From: an uncultured Eubacteriales bacterium
GTDB taxonomy: Bacteria > Bacillota > Clostridia > Oscillospirales > Oscillospiraceae
Assembly: GCA_900545405.1 (NCBI GenBank)
Contig: UQYT01000018.1
Location: 1-47,697 of the forward strand
Direction of reading: 5' to 3'
Length of the DNA stretch: 47,697 nucleotides
Shown: positions 23,941 through 31,708 of the stretch, piece after piece
Numbering within the stretch: the stretch's first letter is position 1
Layout: the number at the start of each line of letters is the position of its first letter
Translations under genes and position numbers: made by a program
The notes under the pieces: generated by a model
What the model was told of the DNA's origin: nothing
What the model saw: only the letters and a program-made list of their open reading frames with translations
Database searches by the model: none

Positions 23941-25152
23941 ATGAATACTGCAAAGAAATTTACACTCATTTTAATATTCATAATCGCTGTGGCCGCGCTG
24001 GGCGGGCTGCTGTTTTTGCGCGTCACGGCGGCTCCGGAGCCGACGCCAAGTCCGACGCCGGAAGTCTCCGCAACTCCGAGCCCTACGCCCACGCCCACTC
24101 CGACGCCAAGTCCGACGCCGACGCCTACTCCGACACCGGAGCCTGAGCCCGAATACTTCACCATCTCCATGGTGGGCGACTGCACGCTCACGTCCTCACA
24201 GTACAACGACCACTTTGAGTCCGTTTTGGACGGTGACATGAGCTGGCCGTTCTCGGGCACGATTCAGTATTTTGAGGACGACTATCTCACGATAGCCAAC
24301 CTCGAGTGCAGCTTTTCGGATACGCCGCTGTCGGGAACGGGCACATTCCAGTTCTGCGGCGCGGCGGAGAATGTTCAGATCCTCCAGGACGGCAGCGTGG
24401 AGTTCGTCACCCTGGCGAACAACCACACCATGGACTTCGGCCAGACCGGTCTGGAGAATACGCAGAAGGTGCTTGACAACGCGGGCGTTGCCTACGCGCC
24501 GCCCGACGGCAGCTATGTGTATCAAACCGGCGACGGCATCAGCATCGGCCTCTACGCCGCACGCTGGTGCGCCGGCGAGCAGGAGATACGCGCCGGGGTC
24601 TCGGCCCTGGCAGCGAGGGAGGATGTCGATATCGTCATCTGCCTCATGCACTGGGGCATAGAGGGCAGCTATCAGGTCACCTCGGGACAGGAGCAGCTCG
24701 GCCGCGCTGCCATAGATGCCGGTGCCGACATCGTTTACGGCTCGCACCCGCACGTCCTGCAGCGCATCGACGAGTATAACGGCGGCTGGATGGTCAACAG
24801 CCTCGGAAACTGGTCCTTCGGCGGCAACACCGCTCCGCGCGACCGGGATACGGCCATAGTCCAGTTCACGGTAAAGCGCGACCTGGACGGCACGGTGAGC
24901 GTGGAGGGCTATGAGGCCATTCCCTGCTGCCTCTCGAGCACGGAGGGTGTGAACGACTACCGCCCCGTGCCCTATGAGGAGGGCAGCGCGGATTATGAGC
25001 GCGCCATGTCGAAGCTCGACGGCAGCTTTGACGGCCCGGACCTCTCGATAGACTACTCCGAGTTCCACAAGGACGAGGAGAGCGGCACCGTGGGCACGGA
25101 GAGCTCCGGCACTTCGGAAGCCCCCGCAGACGCGGGCGGCGGAACCGAATAG
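23941..25152 (+). CDS. CapA-family (poly-gamma-glutamate synthesis-type) exported protein
   Basis: A 403-aa surface protein with an N-terminal membrane anchor (about 7-26), a Thr-Pro-rich linker (about 33-73) and a CapA metallophosphatase-like domain (about 75-335). The domain shows SMVGDCTL, ANLECSFSD, TLANNHTMDFG, LMHWGIEG and VYGSHPHVLQ, which carry its Asp, Glu, Asn and His metal-site residues. A Ser/Glu-rich tail follows. In Bacillus CapA takes part in polyglutamate capsule export, but many stand-alone homologues have unknown roles. No capB or capC is present. It starts 48 bp after degV, with only a weak ribosome binding site (CAGCAGGG). A terminator follows. Confidence 0.88.
   Translation: MNTAKKFTLILIFIIAVAALGGLLFLRVTAAPEPTPSPTPEVSATPSPTPTPTPTPSPTPTPTPTPEPEPEYFTISMVGDCTLTSSQYNDHFESVLDGDMSWPFSGTIQYFEDDYLTIANLECSFSDTPLSGTGTFQFCGAAENVQILQDGSVEFVTLANNHTMDFGQTGLENTQKVLDNAGVAYAPPDGSYVYQTGDGISIGLYAARWCAGEQEIRAGVSALAAREDVDIVICLMHWGIEGSYQVTSGQEQLGRAAIDAGADIVYGSHPHVLQRIDEYNGGWMVNSLGNWSFGGNTAPRDRDTAIVQFTVKRDLDGTVSVEGYEAIPCCLSSTEGVNDYRPVPYEEGSADYERAMSKLDGSFDGPDLSIDYSEFHKDEESGTVGTESSGTSEAPADAGGGTE
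24041..24120 (+). repeat. Thr-Pro linker repeat in the CapA-like gene
   Basis: A 20-bp unit occurs identically at 24041-24060 and 24101-24120, exactly 60 bp apart, within tandem TP/SP codons. Slippage or recombination here would change linker length in frame. Confidence 0.85.
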
Positions 25153-25160
25153 ACAAAAAA

Positions 25161-25199
25161 GGGCGGGCCCCGAAAAGGGCCCGCCTCATTTTATATATT
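25161..25199. terminator. Bidirectional terminator between capA and the 43-aa gene
   Basis: Stem GGCGGGCCC (25162-25170) / GGGCCCGCC (25177-25185), loop CGAAAA. The plus side continues CTCATTTTATATATTTT; the minus side ends in six T, giving a good terminator for the small minus-strand gene. Confidence 0.85.
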
Positions 25200-25331
25200 T
25201 TACTTTTTTCTCTTCTCCGCCGCCGGTGCCTTGGGGGCGGAGGAGCCGCTCACCAGGGCGAAGGCCGTGCGCGAGCCCGCCGTGCGGGCCATCGTGACCG
25301 CCATGCCAACGTTCATTCTCAACAGGCTCAT
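25200..25331 (-). CDS. 43-aa small protein of unknown function
   Basis: Short gene with ATG at 25329-25331, an excellent ribosome binding site (GGAAGGGAGG, 7 nt spacing) and TAA at 25200-25202 directly before a minus-strand intrinsic terminator. The peptide starts MSLLRMNVGMAVTMARTAG, continues with a mildly hydrophobic SRTAFALVSGSS and ends in a basic, Ala/Pro/Lys tail (APAAEKRKK). It is Met- and Ala-rich, contains no Cys, and could form one short amphipathic or membrane-touching helix. An upstream -10 (TATACT) overlapped by two direct repeats implies regulated expression. I recognise no family. The combined signals make a real gene likely. Confidence 0.6.
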   Translation of the reverse strand: MSLLRMNVGMAVTMARTAGSRTAFALVSGSSAPKAPAAEKRKK

Positions 25332-25361
25332 GCTTGTGCCTCCCTTCCTTGGTATGGCTCA

Positions 25362-25393
25362 AGTATATGCGCCGAAGATTAAACGAAGATTAA
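25362..25393 (-). promoter_or_regulatory. Promoter with 11-bp-period direct repeat before the 43-aa gene
   Basis: Minus strand TATACT (25362-25367) preceded by two copies of TTAATCTTCG (25373-25382 and 25384-25393) spaced 11 bp apart, in place of a good -35 box. Tandem sites at this spacing are typical of OmpR/PhoB-type response regulators. Confidence 0.45.
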
Positions 25394-25406
25394 GGAAGAA
25401 AAATTT

Positions 25407-26126
25407 TTATCCCAGCAGCCGGGAGAGCACGGTGTCGTGCGCCTCGCGCTCGGAGCGGTCGGGCAGAGGCTCGAGCTCCGCGTCGCCATAGCGGCGGCGC
25501 AGCGCGGCGAGGAGGATGCCGTCGCAGAAGTCCGGATTCTTGGGCAGCACGGGTCCGTGGCTGTAGGTGCCGAAGACGTTCTTGTACCTCGCGCCCTCGC
25601 CGCCGTCCTCGCCGTTGTTGCCGAAACCGCGCAGCACGCGGCCCAGGGGCTTGGCGTTGGGGCCGAGGCGGGTGCGGCCGCTGTGGTTCTCAAAGCCCAC
25701 GACGCTCCCGAACTCGGTCTCGAAGGCGAAGTTGCCTATCATGCGCTCCTCGGCGCCCTCGGTGGTGAGGTCGAGCACGTCCACACCCGCGCAGCGGACG
25801 CCTGCGGCCGTGTCGTAGTAGTGGCCCATGAGCTGATAGCCGCCGCAGACGCAGAGAAAGGCGGCGCCGTCCTCGGCCGCGGCGCGGATGTCCGCACCCT
25901 TGCCGCCGCGCAGGTCCTCAAGCAGCAGTCCCTGTTCAAAGTCCTGGCCGCCGCCGACGAAGAAGAGGTCAAAGCCGCCCAGCGGCCGGCGCTCGCCTAT
26001 CGGCAGCTCCGTCACCGTGCAGCCTATGCCGCGCCACTCCAGGCGCTTTTTTATGCACAGCACGTTGCCCCGGTCGCCGTAGAGGTTCAGCACATCGGGG
26101 TAGAGGTGGCAAACACGCAGCTCCAT
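25407..26126 (-). CDS. gatD: Lipid II isoglutaminyl synthase, glutaminase subunit GatD
   Basis: A 239-aa class I glutamine amidotransferase-like protein. It supplies ammonia to MurT for amidation of the alpha-carboxyl of D-Glu in lipid II. The nucleophile Cys94 lies in CVCGGYQLMG and the catalytic His190 in GTYSHGPVLP. The N-terminal LYPDVLNLYGDRGN is diagnostic of GatD. The ATG (26124-26126) overlaps the murT stop (TGATG), so the two subunits are translationally coupled. Upstream in-frame starts inside murT are rejected. The gene is last in a purB-murT-gatD order. Confidence 0.95.
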   Translation of the reverse strand: MELRVCHLYPDVLNLYGDRGNVLCIKKRLEWRGIGCTVTELPIGERRPLGGFDLFFVGGGQDFEQGLLLEDLRGGKGADIRAAAEDGAAFLCVCGGYQLMGHYYDTAAGVRCAGVDVLDLTTEGAEERMIGNFAFETEFGSVVGFENHSGRTRLGPNAKPLGRVLRGFGNNGEDGGEGARYKNVFGTYSHGPVLPKNPDFCDGILLAALRRRYGDAELEPLPDRSEREAHDTVLSRLLG

Positions 26127-27484
26127 CACTTCCAGAACTCCTTTCTGCCGCAGCGGGCCGCAAGCGCGGCGCGCAGGGGGAGCATCGCCGTGTAGGTGGG
26201 CAGGATGCAGACACAGCCCTTGCACTCCGCCAGGGCATCCATGAGCTCGGTGACGCCGTGGATGAGGCGGATGTCGTCCTCGTTCGCCCCGGCGTATTTG
26301 AGGCGCAGGCGCATGTCCTCGGCGCGGCTGCCGGAGACGATTATGCTCATCGGCTTCTTTTCGGGCTCGAAGAGCCGCTCGTAGGCCGCGTCCCAGATCC
26401 AGGACACGTCCGTGCCGTCGGCGATCTCGTCGTTGAGGCAGAACACGGCCGTCACGCCGGCGGGCAGCGTGGCGAGATAGTCTATGGCCCGGTCGCAGCC
26501 CGCGGGGTTCTTGACAAGGACCATCGTGACCTTCGCCCCGCCGAGCTCAAAGCGCTCCATGCGGCCGAAGCCGCTCTCGATGTGGGCGAGGGAGCGGACG
26601 GCGGCCTTGGCGTTTATGCCGAGGGCCGTGGCGGCGGCGACGGCGGCCGCGGCGTTGTAGAGGTTGTAGGCCGCGGGCAGGCTGACCGCCGCGGGCAGGA
26701 ACTCCCCGTCCACGCGCAGCTCTGCGAGGCTGCTGTCGGGCTCGAGCGAGTCCACCTCGACAACGGCGACGTCGGGCTCCGTGCGGGAGTAGCCGCACTT
26801 AGGGCAGCGGAAGCCGCCGAGGTGGGCGAAGGTGTGGTAGTCGTATTCGTACTCAGCGCCGCAGAAGATGCAGCGGGGCGCGTCCGACACCGCCGCGGCC
26901 TCGCCGAGGGCGGCGTCCATGCCGAAGAAGCGGACGCGGTCCGGCGCGTCGGGCGCGAGGGAGGCGGTGAGCGAGCAGTCCGCGTTCAGGCAGACGCGCG
27001 TCTCGGGCGAGTGTGTCAGGCCCTCGCGTATGCCGGCGAGCGTGTGCGTGACCTCGCCGTAGCGGTCGAGCTGGTCGCGGAAGATGTTGGTGACGACGGC
27101 GACGGCGGGCTTGACCTCGCCGCAGACGCGGCGGAAGGCGGCCTCGTCGCACTCGATGACGGCAAAGCGGCGCTTGGGCCTGCCGAAGAGGTTGGCGTTT
27201 GCGGCAAAGTCCGCCGCTATGCCGCGCTCGAGGTTGGAGCCGGAGCGGTTTGCAAAGCAGTCGCGCCCCGCGTCGCGGAGCATCTGCTCAAGCATGCGGC
27301 AGGTGGTGGTCTTGCCGTTTGTGCCCGTGACCATGACGGCGGTCACGCCGCGGGAGAGCCTGGAGAGCATGTCCGGGCAGACGCGCAGGGCTATCTTGCC
27401 CGGCAGGGCCGTGCCGCCGCGCCCGGCAAGCCTCAGCACCAGGCGCACCAGCTTGCAGAGCAGTATGGCAAAAAAGAGTCTCAT
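26126..27484 (-). CDS. murT: Lipid II isoglutaminyl synthase, Mur ligase-like subunit MurT
   Basis: A 452-aa Mur ligase relative that activates the D-Glu carboxylate of lipid II with ATP and accepts ammonia from GatD. The ATP loop is VTGTNGKTT (52-60). A zinc-ribbon insert CIFC...CPKC (Cys205, 208, 227, 230) and the DUF1727 C-terminal domain containing LNDEIADGTDVSWIWDA are both typical of MurT. A hydrophobic N-terminus (1-20) is also usual. The start codon ATG lies 18 bp after the purB stop and has no strong ribosome binding site. Peptidoglycan amidation by this pair supports a Gram-positive host. Confidence 0.95.
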   Translation of the reverse strand: MRLFFAILLCKLVRLVLRLAGRGGTALPGKIALRVCPDMLSRLSRGVTAVMVTGTNGKTTTCRMLEQMLRDAGRDCFANRSGSNLERGIAADFAANANLFGRPKRRFAVIECDEAAFRRVCGEVKPAVAVVTNIFRDQLDRYGEVTHTLAGIREGLTHSPETRVCLNADCSLTASLAPDAPDRVRFFGMDAALGEAAAVSDAPRCIFCGAEYEYDYHTFAHLGGFRCPKCGYSRTEPDVAVVEVDSLEPDSSLAELRVDGEFLPAAVSLPAAYNLYNAAAAVAAATALGINAKAAVRSLAHIESGFGRMERFELGGAKVTMVLVKNPAGCDRAIDYLATLPAGVTAVFCLNDEIADGTDVSWIWDAAYERLFEPEKKPMSIIVSGSRAEDMRLRLKYAGANEDDIRLIHGVTELMDALAECKGCVCILPTYTAMLPLRAALAARCGRKEFWK

Positions 27485-27502
27485 GTTTTATCGCACCAGC
27501 CT

Positions 27503-28936
27503 TCAGCAGCTTATCTCGCGTCCGGCGGCCTCGCGGCCGCGGTTGGCCTCGAGCACGGGGCGCACCCGCTCGGTGATATAGCGCTCCGCCTGCTGCGGGG
27601 CCATGCCCACGAACTTGCGCACGTCCATTATCTCGTCGAGCTCCGCGCGGTCGAGCTTGAAGCGCCCGTCCGCGAGCAGCCTCTCAGCCAGATCGTTCCC
27701 GCAGCCGGTCTCCTTCATACGCAGGGCGGTGTCCACGGAGTATTCGCGGATGACCTCGTGCAGCTCCTGCCTGTCGCCGCCGAGGGCGACGGCGCGCATG
27801 AGGATGTTCTCCGTGGCGAGGAAGGGCAGCTCCTCGTTCAGGTGGCGGGACATCATGCCGGGATAGACGCGGCAGCCGCGCATGACGTTGGCCGCGAGGC
27901 TGAGCACGGCGTCCGTGGCGAGGAAGGCCTCGGGGATGGAGATGCGCCGGTTGGCGGAGTCGTCCAGCGTGCGCTCCAGCCACTGGGTGGAGGCGGTCAT
28001 CGCCGGGTCCATCGCCAGGGCCACCACGTGGCGCGCGAGGGAGCAGATGCGCTCGCAGCGCATGGGGTTGCGCTTGTAGGCCATGGCAGAGGAGCCGACC
28101 TGACCCTCGGTGAAGGGCTCGTCAAACTCCTTCTCGTGCGCCATGAGGCGCAGGTCCGTCGCCATCTTCGCCGCGCTCTGGGCGATGCCGCAGAGGACGT
28201 TGAGGAGGAAGGAGTCTATCTTGCGCGTGTAGGTCTGGCCCGTGATGGGCAGCACGCGGTCAAAGCCCATGTCGGCGGCGATGCGGCGCTCAAGCTCGTC
28301 AGCCTTTGCCGCGTCGCCCTCAAAGAGGGCGAGGAAGCTGGCGCCTGTGCCCGTTGCGCCCTTGCAGCCGTAGAACTCGAGGTGCCCGAGCTCGAAGTCC
28401 AGCCGCTCGAGGTCGAGCATGAAGTCCTGGATCCACATGCAGGCGCGCTTGCCCAGAGTAGTGGGCTGGGCGGCCTGGAAGTGGGTGTAGGCCAGCACGG
28501 GCGTGTCCTTCTGCGCCCAGGCGAAGTCCGCAAGGGCCTCGATGACGTTCAAGAGCAGCCCGCGCACCTGCTCCATGGCGTCCCGGTAGGCGATGAGGTC
28601 GCCGTTGTCGTCCACAAAGCAGCTCGTCGCGCCGAGGTGGATGATGCCGTGGGCCTTGGGGCAGTGGTCGCCCCAGGCGCGGATGTGGGCCATGACGTCG
28701 TGCCGGAGCTCCTTCTCATAGCGCGCGGCGGCCTCGTAGTCGATGACGTCGAGGTTCTGCCTGAGCTCGGCCACCTGCTCCGCCGTCACGGGCAGGCCGA
28801 GCGCGCGCTCGTTTTCCGCCAGCGATAGCCAGAGCCGGTGCCAGGTGGTGAACTTGTAGTCGGGGGAGAATATCTGCTGCATCCGCTCCGACGCATAGCG
28901 CGTGCAGAGGGGATTTTCGTACCTGTCTTTTTTCAA
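27503..28936 (-). CDS. purB: Adenylosuccinate lyase
   Basis: A 477-aa fumarase/aspartase-superfamily enzyme that acts twice in purine synthesis: SAICAR to AICAR, and adenylosuccinate to AMP, each time releasing fumarate. It shows HDVMAHIRAW, HLGATSCFVDDN with the catalytic His and Ser/Thr, and the signature GSSAMAYKRNPMRCE at about 276-290. The start is taken as TTG at 28936, which gives MKKDRYENPLCTRYAS like family N-termini and has CTGGAG 8 nt upstream; a TTG at 28957 is the alternative. A possible extended -10 (TGTGATAAT) lies near 28978-28986. It is the purine step missing from the pur operon at 41-47 kb. Confidence 0.94.
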   Translation of the reverse strand: MKKDRYENPLCTRYASERMQQIFSPDYKFTTWHRLWLSLAENERALGLPVTAEQVAELRQNLDVIDYEAAARYEKELRHDVMAHIRAWGDHCPKAHGIIHLGATSCFVDDNGDLIAYRDAMEQVRGLLLNVIEALADFAWAQKDTPVLAYTHFQAAQPTTLGKRACMWIQDFMLDLERLDFELGHLEFYGCKGATGTGASFLALFEGDAAKADELERRIAADMGFDRVLPITGQTYTRKIDSFLLNVLCGIAQSAAKMATDLRLMAHEKEFDEPFTEGQVGSSAMAYKRNPMRCERICSLARHVVALAMDPAMTASTQWLERTLDDSANRRISIPEAFLATDAVLSLAANVMRGCRVYPGMMSRHLNEELPFLATENILMRAVALGGDRQELHEVIREYSVDTALRMKETGCGNDLAERLLADGRFKLDRAELDEIMDVRKFVGMAPQQAERYITERVRPVLEANRGREAAGREISC

Positions 28937-29035
28937 AGTCGACACTCCAGATACCAAGAATTTTTAAACTCCACTATATTATCACAAACTTCCGCGCCAT
29001 ACCAGAGAGATATTAGCATTTCCGGGCCTTTGAGC

Positions 29036-29069
29036 GTAAAAAAGCGCACCGCATTGTGCGGCGCGCTTT
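29036..29069 (-). terminator. Intrinsic terminator of iorAB
   Basis: Minus strand stem AAAGCGCGCCGCA / TGCGGTGCGCTTT with one mismatch, 3-nt loop, and six T at its 3' side. It separates iorB from purB. Confidence 0.85.
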
Positions 29070-29089
29070 GGCTATGTTTACTGCTTTTC

Positions 29090-29671
29090 TCAGACGGCCT
29101 CGAGACCGGCCTTGAAGGCCTTGCGGTTCATCTCGAGGAAGGCGGGCTTGACGCAGGCGGTGAGCGCGGCATCCCAGTTGAGGCCCTCAAGGCCGAGGGC
29201 CTTGACGGTGGCGCCGAGGAGGACGACGTTGGCGGCCTTCTCGTTGCCGAGCTCGCCGGCGATCTTAGTGGCCTTGATGACGCGGACGTCCGAGGCCTTC
29301 TCCTTGACGCGGTCGATGCAGTCCTCGGGGTAGGAGGCCATGCCCTGCAGCGTGGGCAGGGACTGTATCGCGTGGTCGTTGATGATGACCACGCCGCCTT
29401 CGACCTTCACGTCGTCGAGGTAGCGCAGGGCTTCCATCTTCTCGAAGGCCACCAGCACGTCGGCCGAGCCCTTGCCGATTATGGCGGAGTAGACCTTGTC
29501 GCCGTAGCGGACCTGGGTCGTGACGCTGCCGCCGCGCTGGCTCATGCCGTGTATCTCGCTCATCTTGACGTCATAGCCGGCCTCGATGAGCGCGTAGCTA
29601 AGTATCTTGCTGGCCAGGATGGTGCCCTGGCCGCCGACGCCGCAGAGGACGACGTTCTTAACGTTTGACAT
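29090..29671 (-). CDS. iorB: Indolepyruvate:ferredoxin oxidoreductase, beta subunit
   Basis: A 193-aa gamma-type subunit of 2-oxoacid:ferredoxin oxidoreductases. It begins KNVVLCGVGGQGTILASKIL, followed by SEIHGMSQRGGSVTTQVRYG, both hallmarks of IorB. With IorA it oxidatively decarboxylates aryl pyruvates (indolepyruvate, phenylpyruvate) to aryl-acetyl-CoA and reduces ferredoxin, in aromatic amino acid fermentation. ATG 29671 is used because it fits the family and lies 1 bp after the iorA stop behind GGAAAGGTGG; a frame extending to 29692 is rejected. A terminator follows. Confidence 0.94.
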   Translation of the reverse strand: MSNVKNVVLCGVGGQGTILASKILSYALIEAGYDVKMSEIHGMSQRGGSVTTQVRYGDKVYSAIIGKGSADVLVAFEKMEALRYLDDVKVEGGVVIINDHAIQSLPTLQGMASYPEDCIDRVKEKASDVRVIKATKIAGELGNEKAANVVLLGATVKALGLEGLNWDAALTACVKPAFLEMNRKAFKAGLEAV

Positions 29672-29672
29672 A

Positions 29673-31457
29673 TCAGCCACCCACCTTTCCAATAGCTTTC
29701 TTCGGGCAGACCTGGGCGCAGACGCCGCAGCCGGCGCAGGCCACGCGGTCTATGTCCGCCTTCTTCGCGCCGCCGTCGAAGCTGATGGCCGGGCAGCCGA
29801 GGCGCAGGCAGCTCTTGCAGCCGATGCAGTCGTCGTGGTTGACGGCGTACTTGGCCTTCTCCGTGCCGAACTCGGCGATGTCCTCGGGGCTGCGCTTCTT
29901 GAGGGCGCAGGGGTAGCGGGTTATGACCAGCGAGGGGCCTTCAAAGGCTATGGCCTCCTTGAGGGCCTTGCGCGTGGCCTCGAGGTCCATGGGGTTGACC
30001 TTGTGGATGTCGGTCATGCCGAAGGCACGGGCGACGCCCTCGATGTCCGCGGGGTAGGCGTGCTCGCCGGTTATGGTATAGCCGGAGCCGGGGTTCTCCT
30101 GGTGTCCGGTCATGCCGGTGATGCGGTTGTCGACGACGATGAGCGTGACATTGGAGTGGTTATACACCGCGTCGAGCATGCTGTTCATGCCGGTGTGGAA
30201 AAAGGTCGAGTCGCCGACGACGCCGACGATCTTCTTCGTGTCGCCGAACTTCTCCATTATCTTCGCCGCGCCGTGGGCCATGGAGAAGCCGGAGCCCATG
30301 CACAGGGCGAAGTCCTTGGCGTTCAGCGGCGGGTTGCCGGAGAGCGCGTAGCAGCCGATGTCGCCTATGGCGATGACGTCCTTTATCTTGCCCAGCTCGT
30401 AGAAGAGGCCGACGTGCGGGCAGCCGGCGCAGAGCATCGGCGGGCGGCCGGGGACGACGGACTTGTCGTACTCGAGGGTGGGCGTGACCTCGCCGGTCAG
30501 GGACTTGCGGACGATGTCGGGGTTGAGCTCGCCCTCGATGGGGATCAGCGCCTTGCCGACGCACTCGATGCCGGCCGCGCGCATCAGGTCCTCCATGTAG
30601 GGCTCCAGCTCCTCGACGACGTAGAGCTTCTTCACCTTGGCGGCAAATTTCTTGATGCTCTCGAGCGGCATCGGGCTGGTCATGCCGCACTTGAAGTAGG
30701 AGGCGTTGTCCCCGAACACCTCGCGCGCGTACTGGTACGCCGCGCCGGCGGAGACTATGCCGACCTCGTCGGTGTGCCACTCCTCGCGGTTGAGGGGACA
30801 GACCTCCGTGTATTCCTTGAGCTTCTGCCAGCGCTTTTCAACGGCGGTGTGCATGCCCTTGGCCATGGCGGGGACGGGGTCGAACTTCGCGCGGTTCTTG
30901 ACGTATTCTTTCTTGCGCTGCTCCTGCACCTCGCCGAACTCGACGAGGCTCTTGCTGTGGCAGACGCGGGTGGTCATGCGCAGCATGACGGGGGAGTCGA
31001 AGCGCTCGCTGAGCTCATAGCCCAGAACGGCCATGTCCTTGGCCTCCTGGGAGTCGGAGGGCTCGAGCATAATTATCTTGCCCATGCGCGCGTAGAAGCG
31101 GTTGTCCTGCTCGTTCTGCGAGGAGTGCAGTCCGGGGTCATCCGCCGAGACGAAGCACATGCCGCCGTTGACGCCGGTGTAGGCAAAGGTCAGCAGCGGG
31201 TCGGCCGCGACGTTCAGGCCGACATGCTTCATCGCCGCAAAGGAGCGGCCGCCGACGATGGAGGCTCCGACCGCCGCCTCGAAGGCGACCTTCTCGTTGG
31301 GCGCCCACTCGCAGGCTATGGAGTCTTTGTACTTCTCGGCAACATTCTCCAGTATCTCCGTGCTCGGGGTGCCGGGATACGCGGAGGCAAAGGCCACGCC
31401 GGCCTCGTAAAGGCCGCGGGCGACGGCCTCGTTGCCGGTCATCAGGTTTTTGGCCAT
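29673..31457 (-). CDS. iorA: Indolepyruvate:ferredoxin oxidoreductase, alpha subunit
   Basis: A 594-aa thiamine-diphosphate and Fe-S subunit. The N-terminal pyrimidine-binding domain has YPGTPSTEILENVAE. The cofactor domain has GDIGCYALSG and VVGDSTFFHTGMNS at about 415-428. Two ferredoxin-type clusters lie at the C-terminus: CIGCKSCLRLGCP and CAGCGVCAQVCP. It oxidises aryl pyruvates with IorB and uses CoA and ferredoxin; oxygen sensitivity implies an anaerobe. The start ATG has AAAGGGTGAG upstream. A promoter (TTGACT-17-TATTAT) lies 75 bp before it, divergent from a GntR gene that may control it. Confidence 0.95.
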   Translation of the reverse strand: MAKNLMTGNEAVARGLYEAGVAFASAYPGTPSTEILENVAEKYKDSIACEWAPNEKVAFEAAVGASIVGGRSFAAMKHVGLNVAADPLLTFAYTGVNGGMCFVSADDPGLHSSQNEQDNRFYARMGKIIMLEPSDSQEAKDMAVLGYELSERFDSPVMLRMTTRVCHSKSLVEFGEVQEQRKKEYVKNRAKFDPVPAMAKGMHTAVEKRWQKLKEYTEVCPLNREEWHTDEVGIVSAGAAYQYAREVFGDNASYFKCGMTSPMPLESIKKFAAKVKKLYVVEELEPYMEDLMRAAGIECVGKALIPIEGELNPDIVRKSLTGEVTPTLEYDKSVVPGRPPMLCAGCPHVGLFYELGKIKDVIAIGDIGCYALSGNPPLNAKDFALCMGSGFSMAHGAAKIMEKFGDTKKIVGVVGDSTFFHTGMNSMLDAVYNHSNVTLIVVDNRITGMTGHQENPGSGYTITGEHAYPADIEGVARAFGMTDIHKVNPMDLEATRKALKEAIAFEGPSLVITRYPCALKKRSPEDIAEFGTEKAKYAVNHDDCIGCKSCLRLGCPAISFDGGAKKADIDRVACAGCGVCAQVCPKKAIGKVGG

Positions 31458-31532
31458 GTTCTCACCCTTTCAAGTCATAAGTTCAGCCGCCGGGAAGCGG
31501 CAGCCTGTTCGCTAAGTAATCCGGTCAAATTC

Positions 31533-31561
31533 ATAATATATTTAAAATTTATAAAAGTCAA
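31533..31561 (-). promoter_or_regulatory. Promoter of iorAB
   Basis: Minus strand TTGACT (31556-31561), 17-bp AT-rich spacer, TATTAT (31533-31538). Confidence 0.75.
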
Positions 31562-31627
31562 TAGCGATTATATGCTTGAGATATAAAATTATAACAAATA
31601 TTTACGACAGAAACGACAAATCCCCTC

Positions 31628-31656
31628 TTGCAAAGCCGTGCAGCATGCTTTATACT
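31628..31656 (+). promoter_or_regulatory. Promoter of the GntR regulator next to iorA
   Basis: TTGCAA (31628-31633), 17-bp spacer, TATACT (31651-31656), 52 bp before the GTG start. Confidence 0.65.
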
Positions 31657-31708
31657 TTAATAAAAAGCCCCACGCGGGCGAAACGAAACGGAAAGGAGCG
31701 GTCGGCCT

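Noticed and set aside
26258..28828. 856-codon open frame opposite murT and purB
   Set aside because: Low-complexity Ala/Gly/Val composition typical of an antisense shadow; no start signals and real genes lie opposite.
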